Below are positions 17,548-26,962 of a stretch of DNA of 64,000 nt, piece by piece; position 1 is the first letter of the stretch; each line of letters opens with the position of its first letter. Made by a program: the position numbers and the translations under genes. Source of the DNA: Clostridia bacterium (GTDB lineage: Bacteria; Bacillota; Clostridia; Christensenellales; Aristaeellaceae); assembly GCA_017431005.1 (NCBI GenBank), contig JAFRLY010000001.1:1-64000 (forward strand). Reading direction: 5' to 3'. The notes under the pieces are model-generated. The model saw only the letters and a program-made list of their open reading frames with translations. It was not told the origin of the DNA and searched no databases.

Positions 17548-18498
17548 TTACAGCAGGCCGTCTTCGCCGAGCGCTTTGGCGAAGCGGTCGCTGAGCAGCA
17601 CCAGGATCAGGCCCACCAGGGACTGGAACAGGCCCACGGCGGTGGCCATGCTGAACTTGGAACTGGCAAGACCTTTTTCATAAACGTAGATGGCCAGCTG
17701 GTACTGGAAATCACGGACCTGCGTGTTGGCGAAAACGTCCAGCCGCTCAAAGTTGCTGCCCATCAGCTTGCCGAGGTTCATGATCAGCAGCACCACGATG
17801 GTGGAGCGGATGCCCGGCAGGGTGATGTGCCAGATCCGCTGGATGCGGTTGGCGCCGTCGATCATGGCGGCTTCATACAGCTCGCCGCTGATGCCGGTGA
17901 TCGCGGCCAGGTAGATGATGGTGCCCCAGCCCATGCCCTGCCAGACGCCGATCAGCAGGTAGGTCACGGCCCAGTTGTTCTTTTCCGTCAGGAAGGGGAT
18001 GCCCTGGGAGATCCAGCCCCATTTCATCATCAGCACGTTGACGATGCCCGTGGAGGGCTTGAACAGCTGATAGGCCACGGCGCCGACGATGACCCAGCTC
18101 AGGAAGTGCGGCAGGTAAAGAATCGTCTGGGTGACCTTCTTGAAGCGGGGGAAGCGCAGCTCGTTCAGCATCAGCGCCAGGATAATCGGCATCGGGAAGG
18201 AAACCACCAGGTCCAGAATATTGAAGACCAGGGAGTTCTTCAGGGCTTTCAGGAAGTCCTTGTCCCGGAAAACCTTGGCGAAGGTTTCCCAGCCGACCCA
18301 CTTGCTGCCGGCGTAGCCCTTGGCGGGCTTGTAGTCCATGAAGACCATCCGCAGGCCGGGATAGGCGGCATAGTTGAAGATGATAACCAGCGCGATCGGG
18401 ATCAGCAGCATCAGGTACAGATGCCAGTCCCGCCGGAGCGCTTTGGCCCAGGTGGTCCTCTCCCTCAGGGAGGGAGCTTTGACAGATTTGGCCGTCAT
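17548..18498 (-). CDS. ABC sugar transporter permease, LplB type (cassette 2)
   Basis: A 316-residue inner-membrane permease beginning with a short basic cytoplasmic tail, then LYLMLLIPIALVIIFNYAAY as first helix. The ATPase-contact loop is LYEAAMIDGANRIQRIWHIT. I start at ATG 18498 because AGGA lies 7 nt upstream. It is the first gene of cassette 2, expressed from the promoter at 18591-18619 and controlled from the divergent region it shares with the AraC gene. No ATPase is encoded nearby. Confidence 0.92.
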   Translation of the reverse strand: MTAKSVKAPSLRERTTWAKALRRDWHLYLMLLIPIALVIIFNYAAYPGLRMVFMDYKPAKGYAGSKWVGWETFAKVFRDKDFLKALKNSLVFNILDLVVSFPMPIILALMLNELRFPRFKKVTQTILYLPHFLSWVIVGAVAYQLFKPSTGIVNVLMMKWGWISQGIPFLTEKNNWAVTYLLIGVWQGMGWGTIIYLAAITGISGELYEAAMIDGANRIQRIWHITLPGIRSTIVVLLIMNLGKLMGSNFERLDVFANTQVRDFQYQLAIYVYEKGLASSKFSMATAVGLFQSLVGLILVLLSDRFAKALGEDGLL

Positions 18499-18590
18499 GC
18501 GTTTTCCTCGCTTTCGATAAATGGGGGTCTTATGCGAACGACAAACGAAAAGGATATTTTTATCCTGCACTGCTGTTTTATGTACTCTGT

Positions 18591-18619
18591 ATTATAGACT
18601 TTTTCAGCGGCGTTTACAA
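18591..18619 (-). promoter_or_regulatory. Promoter of ABC cassette 2
   Basis: On the minus strand TTGTAA (18614-18619) and TATAAT (18591-18596) are 17 bp apart. An inverted-repeat half-site lies upstream of the -35 box at 18645-18656. Confidence 0.8.
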
Positions 18620-18644
18620 GCGCAGATATTTCTGTTTTTATATC

Positions 18645-18712
18645 AAATATGTCCAAGAACGCATTTAGAACTGCCGGAAACACAAATAATATCTCCCAGA
18701 TTGGACATATTT
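18645..18712. promoter_or_regulatory. Paired 12-bp half-sites in the AraC/ABC divergent region
   Basis: AAATATGTCCAA (18645-18656) and TTGGACATATTT (18701-18712) are exact inverted copies, 44 bp apart. Each lies just upstream of one of the divergent promoters. They are the natural binding sites for the AraC-family protein encoded at 18776, which could both activate the transporter and control itself. Confidence 0.65.
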
Positions 18713-18725
18713 TATGAATATCGGC

Positions 18726-18754
18726 TTGTATTTACAAATCAGAAATGATAGAAT
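18726..18754 (+). promoter_or_regulatory. Promoter of the AraC-family regulator gene
   Basis: TTGTAT (18726-18731) and TAGAAT (18749-18754) are 17 bp apart. The predicted start site is only about 15 nt before the ATG, giving a very short leader that still holds the AGAGGTGAG ribosome site. Confidence 0.6.
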
Positions 18755-18775
18755 ACCTGCAAAAGAGGTGAGCAT

Positions 18776-19741
18776 ATGGGGCGGCCGAAACGGAAACAGG
18801 TGGAGCTGCGGAACTATGATCTGACGGAAGAACCTTATCTGGTCATTCACCGCGGAGAGAGCTGGCGGATCAGCCCGGTGGAGAGTCTGATTCTGCATTT
18901 TCATAACTGCTTTGAGGTTGGCGTCTGCCTGACGGAGAGCGCGTTTGTCCGTTTCGGGGACGAGCGGATTCCGGTGCAGGCGGGGGATATCGTCTGCGTG
19001 GCGCGGAATGTGGCGCACACGATCTGGTCCGCTCCGGGGACGGAGAGCGAGTGGTGCTTCATCCACCTGGATGAGGAGCATGTGCTGGACCGGCAGCTGA
19101 TCGGCCGGATGCCGGATCCGCAGCGCTTTATGAAAATGATGTCCGACTGCCATCTGGTGCTGCGGGCGGCGGAAAGCGGATGGGCGGACGCGCTGCTGCG
19201 CCAGCTGGTGCAGGAGGCGGAACGGCAGGAGCCGGGCTATGCCCTGTGCATCAGCGGCCTGTGCGCCGCGTTCTTCACGCGGCTGCTGCGGCTTTACGGC
19301 CAGAATGGGGAGGATGAGGGCGCCGTGCTGCCGACGGTGACGCTGTCTCCCGCGCTGGATTATTTTTATGAGCATTATCAGGAAAAGTTTTCCCTGGAGA
19401 AGCTGGCGCAGGCCTGTCACATGAGCCCCACCAATTTCCGGCGGCGCTTCCTGCAGGAGACGGGCACCAGCCCGCTGGACTTTCTGCATCAGGTGCGGAT
19501 CATGAAGAGCTGCGCCCTGCTGCGGACCACGGGGACGGACGTGGCGGGCGTGGCTTTCCAGGTGGGCTACAGCTCCATGAGCAGCTTCAACCGTCATTTC
19601 CTGGAGCTGGTCGGCTGCACGCCGTCCGCCTGGCGGAGCATGCGCAGCGACAGCCAGGACCGGATCCTGCTGTCCCTGAACGGGTGGCAGCGGGCGGAAA
19701 CCAGCGAGGAGATTGAGGCCCGCAACGCAGGCATCCTGTAA
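18776..19741 (+). CDS. AraC-family regulator with cupin sensor
   Basis: A 321-residue regulator. Residues 25-110 resemble the cupin sugar-sensing fold (HFHNCFEVGVCL, then VQAGDIVCVARNVAHT). Residues about 200-290 hold the two AraC helix-turn-helix motifs, including LAQACHMSPTNFRRRFLQET and VGYSSMSSFNRHF. It is divergent from ABC cassette 2 and 65 nt upstream of the GH112 phosphorylase gene in the same direction, so it likely controls both. Candidate sites are the 12-bp inverted copies at 18645 and 18701. Confidence 0.9.
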   Translation: MGRPKRKQVELRNYDLTEEPYLVIHRGESWRISPVESLILHFHNCFEVGVCLTESAFVRFGDERIPVQAGDIVCVARNVAHTIWSAPGTESEWCFIHLDEEHVLDRQLIGRMPDPQRFMKMMSDCHLVLRAAESGWADALLRQLVQEAERQEPGYALCISGLCAAFFTRLLRLYGQNGEDEGAVLPTVTLSPALDYFYEHYQEKFSLEKLAQACHMSPTNFRRRFLQETGTSPLDFLHQVRIMKSCALLRTTGTDVAGVAFQVGYSSMSSFNRHFLELVGCTPSAWRSMRSDSQDRILLSLNGWQRAETSEEIEARNAGIL

Positions 19742-19806
19742 AACGGAATCAGAAGCTTCATTATATTAAAACAGAATCGCAAAGCAGAGGCAAGGGAGGG
19801 CTCAGA

Positions 19807-21948
19807 ATGGATACCAGGCTGAAGGGAGATTTCACACTGCCGGGAGAAGCGGGCTATGAGAAGCTGACGCTGGAGCTGGCGGAAAAATGGGGCGCGGATG
19901 TCATCCGCGACAGCGACGGCACCAAGCTGTCCCCGGAGATCGCGGAGGCGGGCTACCGCATCTATTCCACGATCTGCATCATCCGGGAGCACAACGCCTT
20001 CGCCGCCGCGCATCCGGATGCGCAGCAGCAGTGCTTCCTGTCCTCCGATCCGGTGACGGCGGAGGGAGAGGTTCTGGAGATCAGCCCGCTGCAGGGATAT
20101 TTCACCGAGCAGTTTGAAGTGAACGATACTCCCGAAGCCCTGGCTTACTGGGAGGTCCGGGACCGGACGGCGGGCTGCCCCGTGCCCCGGGAGAACTGGC
20201 AGTGGGCGGACGGAAAGGTGAAGGTCAGCGGCTGCACGCCCTGGCACCGCTATACGGTGTCCTTCCTCTGCTGGCGCATCTGGGAAGAGATCAACATGTA
20301 CAACCATACCACGAACCACTGGACCAGCGAGCATCTGCGCCAGCTGGACCCGCGGCATCCGGAGGCCTGGGAGTACCTGAAGGGCTGGCTGGAAAACTGG
20401 TGCCGGGAAAACCCGCAGACCAACGTGGTCCGGCTGACCTCCCTGTTCTACAACTTTGTCTGGATCTTCGGCGAGGATCTGCGGAGGCGCACCCGGTTTG
20501 TGGACTGGGGCAGCTATGACTTCACCGTCAGCCCGGCGGCCCTGAAGGCCTTCGAGGCGGAATACGGCTACGCCCTGACCGCGGAGGATTTCATTCATCA
20601 GGGCCGGCTGCAGGCCACCCACCGGATTCCCACCGCGCACAAGCGGGATTACATGGACTTCATTCAGCGCTTCGTGGCGGAGAAGGCGAAGGTCCTGGTG
20701 GAGATCATTCATAAGTACGGCAAGCAGGCCTACGTGTTCTATGATGACTCCTGGGTCGGCATGGAGCCCTGGGGCAGATATTTCGCCTCCGTGGGCTTTG
20801 ACGGTCTGATCAAGTGCGTGTTCTCCGGCTTCGAGTGCCGGCTGTGCGCCGGGGCGGAGGCGCCGGTGCATGAGCTGCGGTTCCATCCCTACCTGTTCCC
20901 GGTGGGGCTGGGCGGCCTGCCCACCTTCATGGAGGGCGGCCATCCGGAGAAGGACGCCATGGATTACTGGCTCCATGTCCGCCGGGCGCTGCTGCGCCAG
21001 ACGGTGGACCGCATCGGCCTCGGCGGCTATCTGCATCTGACGCTGGATCAGCCGGCCTTTGTGGAAACGATCGCCCGCATGGCGGATGAGTTCCGGCGGA
21101 TCAAGGCGCTCCACGGCGAAGGCGCGCCGGCGGAGCTGCCGGTCCGGGTGGCGGTGGTGCACACCTGGGGCAGCCTGCGCAGCTGGACGCTCAGCGGCCA
21201 CTTCCATGAGACGGACGCGAACATCCTGATTCATATCAACGAGGCGCTTTCCGGCCTGCCGGTCAGCGTGAAGTTCATCGATTTTGCTCAGGCGAAGAGC
21301 GGTGCCCTGGCGGACTGCGATGTGCTGATCAACGCCGGTCGGGCCGGGGATGCCTGGAGCGGCGGGGATGCCTGGAAGGATCCGGAGCTGCAGGCGGCGG
21401 TGACCCGCTTCGTGCATGACGGCGGCTGCCTGATCGGCGCCGGCGAGCCCACGGCCGCGGAGGGCGGGGATACCTTCCTGGCGCTGGCGGGGCTCTTCGG
21501 GGTGGATGTGGACGACGGCGCGTATGCCTGCCATATGCCCTGGAGTTTTGAGACGGAGGCGGCGCCCTTTGAGGTGTGCCGCGAGGCTCTGACGCCGAAG
21601 CCCGGCGTGCGGGTCATCGATCCGGAGACGAAGGTCTGGGCGGCGGAGGGAGATACCCCCACGATGACCTGCCGGACCTTCGGAAAGGGCAAAGCGGTTT
21701 ATCTTTCGGGCTTCCGTTACAGCCCGGCGGCCGCGGCCATGCTGCTGCGCCTGCTGCGGTCCGTGACCGGATGCTCCGGCGAGGCGGCGGCGGTCAGCGC
21801 GGATTCCCGGGTGGAGTGCGCCTGGTTCCCGGCGAGCCATGCCCTGGTGCTGCTGAACAACGCGGAGGAACCGGTGACGGCGGAGATCACCTGGCCGGAG
21901 GGGAAAAAGGCGTTCGCTCTGGAACCCCTGGAGACGCGGTTTGTGTAA
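19807..21948 (+). CDS. GH112 galactosyl phosphorylase (galacto-N-biose/lacto-N-biose type or galactosyl-rhamnose type)
   Basis: A 713-residue cytoplasmic phosphorylase. The N-terminal segment matches the family, and YDDSWVGMEPWG places Asp313 in the position I recall as the general acid of the Bifidobacterium enzyme. GH112 enzymes split galactosyl-beta-1,3-GlcNAc or GalNAc, or galactosyl-beta-1,4-rhamnose, with phosphate to give galactose-1-phosphate. Which one applies is not decidable by eye. GGGAGG precedes ATG 19807. Together with the AraC gene and ABC cassette 2 it forms an import-and-phosphorolysis unit, saving one ATP per disaccharide. A host-glycan or plant-pectin fragment source are both possible. 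Confidence 0.85.
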   Translation: MDTRLKGDFTLPGEAGYEKLTLELAEKWGADVIRDSDGTKLSPEIAEAGYRIYSTICIIREHNAFAAAHPDAQQQCFLSSDPVTAEGEVLEISPLQGYFTEQFEVNDTPEALAYWEVRDRTAGCPVPRENWQWADGKVKVSGCTPWHRYTVSFLCWRIWEEINMYNHTTNHWTSEHLRQLDPRHPEAWEYLKGWLENWCRENPQTNVVRLTSLFYNFVWIFGEDLRRRTRFVDWGSYDFTVSPAALKAFEAEYGYALTAEDFIHQGRLQATHRIPTAHKRDYMDFIQRFVAEKAKVLVEIIHKYGKQAYVFYDDSWVGMEPWGRYFASVGFDGLIKCVFSGFECRLCAGAEAPVHELRFHPYLFPVGLGGLPTFMEGGHPEKDAMDYWLHVRRALLRQTVDRIGLGGYLHLTLDQPAFVETIARMADEFRRIKALHGEGAPAELPVRVAVVHTWGSLRSWTLSGHFHETDANILIHINEALSGLPVSVKFIDFAQAKSGALADCDVLINAGRAGDAWSGGDAWKDPELQAAVTRFVHDGGCLIGAGEPTAAEGGDTFLALAGLFGVDVDDGAYACHMPWSFETEAAPFEVCREALTPKPGVRVIDPETKVWAAEGDTPTMTCRTFGKGKAVYLSGFRYSPAAAAMLLRLLRSVTGCSGEAAAVSADSRVECAWFPASHALVLLNNAEEPVTAEITWPEGKKAFALEPLETRFV

Positions 21949-21967
21949 GTGTAAAAAAACCCTATTT

Positions 21968-22004
21968 GCGTGATCAGGAAAGTATCCTGGTCACGCACTT
22001 TTTT
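21968..22004 (+). terminator. Terminator after the GH112 gene
   Basis: GCGTGATCAGGA (21968-21979) pairs with TCCTGGTCACGC (21985-21996), followed by a six-T tract. It marks the left border of the lower-GC block. Confidence 0.85.
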
Positions 22005-22055
22005 GTTGGGGAGTTGGGTGACGGCAAGCAGATCCTGCTGAGACATGAAATCTGG

Positions 22056-23546
22056 TTATGTCCCCTGCTTCATCGTGAAAGACAGAATAGCCGCTTTGCT
22101 CTTTTCTGAAGCGCTGCACAGAGCATAAAGGCCGATCAGTGTGCCGGTAAAGCCTTTCCCCGCGTCAGCTTTGGTCAGCACGGGCACAGTGGATATGCGC
22201 TGAAAGCTTTGCCTGCTGCATGCGCAGGATAAGGTATATTCCTGCTTGGAGGCTTTGATTTTCAATCGAATGGGGCCGTTTTCAGCGGGGATTTGAACGG
22301 GTACGAAGCTGCTGTCCTGTCGATAGACAATGATCCATTTTTTTCCTTGCTCCCGCTTGATGCCAAAAGCGTAATAACCGTAATCGGCAATATAGATCAC
22401 CAGACCCGCTTCGCTTCCATCAGCAGCAGGGTCAAAGCTGATTTCCGTTTCCACCGTGCATTCGATGTCCATTTGACGCATGCCAAGGAAAGTGGGCTGC
22501 CCCAAAGGAGATGATAGCTGATCCGTGGAGGGGATAAGCAGCAGTTGATCTCCCAGAAATTCATAGTTTTCCCAAATGGGTTTACGCACAAGCAGCCATT
22601 CATTTTGCCGGCAGCTGAAATCAGCCTGCCAGGGTTCCAGGGGCTTTTGCTCCGCCCAAAGGGGCCCTTCGCTGGCAATGTGGGAAACGCCGTCGTCAAT
22701 CACCGGCCAATCATGTTCCCATGTGACGGGCAGAAGGAAGGTTTCACGGCCTATATGGGAATACCAAAGATCATCCGGGCGGGTGGCCAGGTGCACGATC
22801 CACCAGTTGCCGTGCCCATCCTCAAATAAATCGCCGTGGCCGCTGCACGCGACGCCGGTACCTTTGGTATACCGATTGGTCAGCAGCGGTTTCTCACAGG
22901 ATGCGTACGGGCCCCAAATGCCCCGGCTCCGGGCGGCGGTGATCATGTGGCTGAAGCCCGTGCCGCCCTCCGCCGCCAGCAAATAGTACCAATTCCCGAT
23001 ATGATAAATGTGGGGCGCTTCCAAGTATTGGGGCCGGTCATTACTCATGCCATGCCAGATCATCCGGGCACCTGAAAGCATCTCGCCGGTGTCGGGATCA
23101 ATTTCCGCCAGGGAAATCGCTTCCCTGTCATCGGCACCCCGCTGGTTAGTACAGTAATACGCTTTGTCGCCGTCAAACAGGATAGAAGGGTCGATGCCTG
23201 TCATGTTCACCTTCACCGGATCAGACCAACCTGTAGCGGGATCAGCGGAATGAATGATAAAATTCCCATACCCCTTGAAAGTGGACGTCACATAGAACAG
23301 CCCAAGATGATACCGAATGGTAGGGGCCCAGATACCTTCCCCTGCCTTGGCGGTTTCAAAGGGCAATTGCGATGGGCGCTCTATGCAGTTGCCGATCTGC
23401 CGCCAGTTCACCAGGTCGGTGCTGTGATAGACCGGAATGCCGGGGAAAAACTCAAAGGAGCTGGTGACCAGATAAAAATCGTTCCCTACCCGGCAGATGC
23501 TGGGGTCCGGGTTGAAGCCGCGAATGATGGGATTCTGATATTGCAT
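22056..23546 (-). CDS. Glycoside hydrolase family 43 (beta-xylosidase/arabinofuranosidase type)
   Basis: A 496-residue enzyme without a signal peptide, so intracellular. The five-bladed propeller carries the three catalytic acids: Asp14 in NPDPSI, Asp in GIDPSILFDG, and Glu in LEAPHIYHIGNWYY. The last ~190 residues resemble the beta-sandwich found at the C terminus of GH43 xylosidases. It would release xylose or arabinose from short plant oligosaccharides. Its ATG overlaps the stop of the esterase gene by one base (TAATG), so the two are translationally coupled. Final gene of the minus-strand glycan operon. Confidence 0.9.
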   Translation of the reverse strand: MQYQNPIIRGFNPDPSICRVGNDFYLVTSSFEFFPGIPVYHSTDLVNWRQIGNCIERPSQLPFETAKAGEGIWAPTIRYHLGLFYVTSTFKGYGNFIIHSADPATGWSDPVKVNMTGIDPSILFDGDKAYYCTNQRGADDREAISLAEIDPDTGEMLSGARMIWHGMSNDRPQYLEAPHIYHIGNWYYLLAAEGGTGFSHMITAARSRGIWGPYASCEKPLLTNRYTKGTGVACSGHGDLFEDGHGNWWIVHLATRPDDLWYSHIGRETFLLPVTWEHDWPVIDDGVSHIASEGPLWAEQKPLEPWQADFSCRQNEWLLVRKPIWENYEFLGDQLLLIPSTDQLSSPLGQPTFLGMRQMDIECTVETEISFDPAADGSEAGLVIYIADYGYYAFGIKREQGKKWIIVYRQDSSFVPVQIPAENGPIRLKIKASKQEYTLSCACSRQSFQRISTVPVLTKADAGKGFTGTLIGLYALCSASEKSKAAILSFTMKQGT

Positions 23547-24556
23547 TATCGTTTACTCCATTGTCTGTCTTTGTTGCTAAAATGATTATTCATCATATTG
23601 AACCATCTGTCTGCAATCTTTTCCATACCCTCCAAGGTTGGATGAACGCCGTCCTGGGAAATATAAGCGTCTTGATTCAGCAATTCCAATCCATCGACAA
23701 ACAGTAGCCGGCTTTCCGCATATTTTTTTACGATAGCGCGGAATTGATCAGCCCGTTTCTGGTCGCCAGGAAATCCAAAGATGCTGGTAGCAAACACTGG
23801 CCGTGGATCTTTCGCCAGGATGGCTGTAAACCGATCAATGTTTTGTTCAAACCCTTTTTCTGAAAAGCTTTCACCCAGCATATTAACGCCCATTTCCACC
23901 GAAGCAAAAGACCAATCCTTCCGTGAAACAATGTACTCTGCCATGGCAGGCTCCATCTGCGCCGTTCCCGCGAAGCCAAGATTCAGATAGTCACATTTCA
24001 TTTTCTGTGCAATGCGGAATGGATAGGTATACGGCGCTGCCAGAGCCAAACTGCCATGGGTAATGGATGATCCGTAGGCGAGATAGCAATCTGCGGGGGT
24101 ATCTCCCGGACGTGGAGGTTCCATATCCCCTTCTGCTTTGAGAAAGATACAATTTCCATAGGGCAGCACCAGCCGGATCACTTCTGGAGAAAAGGGAAGC
24201 CGCTCCTTTTCCGTGATTCTTTTCAATGTTTCCAGATTGTCAGGCTTTTGCAGATGGAGCCTGGTGGGTTCCGTACCGATGACATAGGAGGACATTTGCC
24301 AGCCGCCTTGAATGGAGCCGTAAAACAGATAAGCCACCTGTGCTTCCAATTCCGGCATGGCACGCAGCCACAAATCCACGCTGTCGGAATTCAAACGGAA
24401 CCGCAGTTCAATACCTGTGGAATAAAAGCCTGAACGTTCCCGTATTCCCTGATTCACTCGTTGAAAAACCGTTTCGGGCAGACGCGCCATGTGGTATCCA
24501 TTTTCCCAAGGAATCATTTGCTCCACATTATGAAAATCTATCTGCTGAAAGATCAT
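23546..24556 (-). CDS. SGNH/GDSL-family carbohydrate esterase
   Basis: A 336-residue protein. The N-terminal ~130 residues look like the beta-sandwich seen before SGNH domains in some acetyl-xylan esterases. Catalytic Ser is in AYGSSITHGS and the Asp-His pair in DGVHPTLEG. It probably removes acetyl groups from plant oligosaccharides inside the cell, as no signal peptide is seen. ATG 24556 follows GGAGGG and overlaps the GH2 stop by four bases (ATGA). Confidence 0.85.
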   Translation of the reverse strand: MIFQQIDFHNVEQMIPWENGYHMARLPETVFQRVNQGIRERSGFYSTGIELRFRLNSDSVDLWLRAMPELEAQVAYLFYGSIQGGWQMSSYVIGTEPTRLHLQKPDNLETLKRITEKERLPFSPEVIRLVLPYGNCIFLKAEGDMEPPRPGDTPADCYLAYGSSITHGSLALAAPYTYPFRIAQKMKCDYLNLGFAGTAQMEPAMAEYIVSRKDWSFASVEMGVNMLGESFSEKGFEQNIDRFTAILAKDPRPVFATSIFGFPGDQKRADQFRAIVKKYAESRLLFVDGLELLNQDAYISQDGVHPTLEGMEKIADRWFNMMNNHFSNKDRQWSKR

Positions 24557-26856
24557 TTGTGAATTCCCTCCGCTTCCCAAAGTGCGCTTTCCAGTTCATC
24601 CGTTTCCGCGATGATCCTAAAAGCGCCATCGCCGGTTCGCCTGAAAACCACGGAAGCTTTCCCATGCCAGGCCGGCATGGCATGGGCGGAATAGGGCGTC
24701 TGCTCCATCAGGTTGCAGTTGTCTGTGGCAAGGATCTCCGCACTGCCCTCCGCCCGGAAGAAAATCAGGCGTTCTTCCCGGATGCAGGGATGATCCTGCG
24801 CGTCCACGATGGAGGCGGTCAGCAGCATTTCTTCACCCGGGGCGGGAACGCGATGAACCATGGGCGAAAGCGTCAGCTTGGCAGGAGCTTCAGGGGTAAA
24901 CAGCGCGTGGCTGCATACGCATTGGCCATTCACAAAGCCCCATACTTCGATTTTACCGGGCATCCAGGGCACAAAGCCCGTGATGTATCCGTCCGGATTC
25001 TCTTGGGGCAGCGGCGGATAAAACACGCGATTACCGCAGTGGATTTCCACCCGGTCACAGTTGGTGGCGATTAGGTACGGCAGCACGCCTTGGTGCAATT
25101 GCGGAAAATCCCAAACGTCCTCAAAGGGAGGATTGGCCCAATGGGCCTTGGTGAATTCGTCGCCCAGGACGTTATCCAGAATGGCAATGTGCACCATGGC
25201 TTCTTTCGTCCAGTGGCTTTTCAGGATATGGGCGGCGATCCGGGGCATTCCATCCATCCGGAACAAGCTGCCCGTCCATCCTTTGCTGGGCCAGCCCATG
25301 GATTCGCCCAGGTAATCGTACCCCGCCCAGACAAAGCTGCCGATGGCATAGGGCAGCGCTTCCGGGATCAGGGCCGGGATGCGTTGGGTGTAGTTTTGCA
25401 TACTGTCCGGGTGCCCCACAAAGAAGGGGTAAGCTTCGGTGCTGAGGATGGGCTTTCCCGGCAATCGGCGGTGAATGGCATCGAACCACTGCTCCTGATA
25501 ATTGCAGGAAATGATGTCTACGTGCCGGGCAATGGCGCTGATGCAGTCGATGCGTTCCTCCAAATCCTCAATTTCCCGTTCGTCCACCTCGTCCACCAAT
25601 TGCTGAATATCCTTCACCTGGGCAAAGTCGATCTTCTTTCCAGCCCGCTTGAAATGGGGGTTCATGGCGTAGGTGACAGGACGGGAATCGTCCAGTTCAT
25701 GGGCTTTTTGGGAGAGCATCGCCAGCGTGTCCACCATGGATTGCTGGCCCTGGTTTTCCACCTCGTTGCCCACGCCCCAGATGATCACGCTGGGACGGTT
25801 GCGATCCCGCAGGATCATGGCGGACAAATCGCGCTCCCAATCCCTGTCAAAGTACCGCCCGTACAGGCCGCTGTGCCATTTATCGAAGCATTCGGAATAG
25901 ACGTAGAAGCCCATTTTGTCGCACAGATCCAGCATTTCATTGCTGTGCATATGGTGGGCCAGGCGAAGGGCGTTGACACCCATTCCCTTCAGAATCGTCA
26001 GCCTGTCCCGCCACATCTCCTTGGTAGCGGCGATGCCCCGGCAGCCCATGTCCTGGTGCAGGCAAACGCCATGCAGCTTGACGGGACTTCCGTTGACCCG
26101 CAAGCCCTTTTCGGCGTCGATTTCCACAATGCGCAAGCCGATGCGCAGGGAAACAGCGTCGCCATTTTCCAACTGCAAACTAAGTGTATAAAGATTGGGC
26201 GTTTCAGCTGACCACAATTGCGGCTTCTTCACACGCAGGGTGATCTCCCCGCTGCCGCTGTCTTCCGCAGCCAAGCTGCCATCCTGCGCGGTAAACCGGG
26301 CCGCGACAGGCGATAGCGTCCCTGTTAGAATCCGGATCATGGCCTGATCGCACGTTATTTCAGAATGAACGACGATCTTCTGCTCATCCAGGTATTCCTT
26401 CTCCGTTTCCATCCAATGCACCGGGCGATAGATGCCGCAGCCGGAATACCAGCGGTCGGCGGGCTCCTGGGTGCAGTCCACCCGCACCAAGATGCTGTTT
26501 TCCCCGGTCTGCACGGCGTCCGACACATCCAGGCGGAAGGGGGTATACCCATAGCGCTGGCCGCCCGCTTCGACACCGTTGACCCATACTGTGGCGCATT
26601 CCCAGACTCCGCCAAAGTCCAGGAAATAGCGGAGATTTGGATTCTTTTCCGCAATCGTCACCGTGTTTTGATACCAGCCGATATCCTTCCGGTTGAACCA
26701 CCCTTGGGCCATGTCCAAAGGCGCGTCCTGTGAAATGGGACGCCCTATTGCCCAATCGTGGGGAATGGAAACAGGCGTAAAATCCTTCTTTTCCGGCTGT
26801 TCTTTGTTCAGCGCGAAAAGCCAGCCCTCCTGCAAGGGAAAAATAACTCGTTCCAT
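24553..26856 (-). CDS. Glycoside hydrolase family 2 (beta-galactosidase-like)
   Basis: A 767-residue GH2 enzyme with the usual order: sugar-binding sandwich (1-170), immunoglobulin-like domain (170-260), TIM barrel (260-560) and extra C-terminal beta domains. The acid/base Glu is at about residue 365 in WGVGNEVEN and the nucleophile Glu at about 474 in PILSTEAYP. Activity on beta-galactosides is most likely, with other beta-glycosides possible. AAGGAGA precedes ATG 26856; a longer frame from 26922 lacks support. It heads the GH2-SGNH-GH43 run, whose stops and starts overlap. Confidence 0.9.
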   Translation of the reverse strand: MERVIFPLQEGWLFALNKEQPEKKDFTPVSIPHDWAIGRPISQDAPLDMAQGWFNRKDIGWYQNTVTIAEKNPNLRYFLDFGGVWECATVWVNGVEAGGQRYGYTPFRLDVSDAVQTGENSILVRVDCTQEPADRWYSGCGIYRPVHWMETEKEYLDEQKIVVHSEITCDQAMIRILTGTLSPVAARFTAQDGSLAAEDSGSGEITLRVKKPQLWSAETPNLYTLSLQLENGDAVSLRIGLRIVEIDAEKGLRVNGSPVKLHGVCLHQDMGCRGIAATKEMWRDRLTILKGMGVNALRLAHHMHSNEMLDLCDKMGFYVYSECFDKWHSGLYGRYFDRDWERDLSAMILRDRNRPSVIIWGVGNEVENQGQQSMVDTLAMLSQKAHELDDSRPVTYAMNPHFKRAGKKIDFAQVKDIQQLVDEVDEREIEDLEERIDCISAIARHVDIISCNYQEQWFDAIHRRLPGKPILSTEAYPFFVGHPDSMQNYTQRIPALIPEALPYAIGSFVWAGYDYLGESMGWPSKGWTGSLFRMDGMPRIAAHILKSHWTKEAMVHIAILDNVLGDEFTKAHWANPPFEDVWDFPQLHQGVLPYLIATNCDRVEIHCGNRVFYPPLPQENPDGYITGFVPWMPGKIEVWGFVNGQCVCSHALFTPEAPAKLTLSPMVHRVPAPGEEMLLTASIVDAQDHPCIREERLIFFRAEGSAEILATDNCNLMEQTPYSAHAMPAWHGKASVVFRRTGDGAFRIIAETDELESALWEAEGIHK

Positions 26857-26962
26857 GATCTGTCTCCTTATAAGTTTCTTCGCACGCCCTGCGCTTCGCT
26901 TGCGCGCGCTATCGACGCGCATGCTTGTTGGCCTATTTCGCGTCGCAAACCATGTTTGCTCC

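Noticed and set aside
19594-21840. Long minus-strand frame opposite the GH112 gene
   Set aside because: Mirror frame of a well-identified enzyme, with no ribosome site or domain.
21717-22046. Minus-strand frame of 109 codons at the border of the low-GC block
   Set aside because: It crosses the GH112 terminator and the end of that gene, with no recognisable domain, so it is unlikely to be a remnant of a mobility gene.
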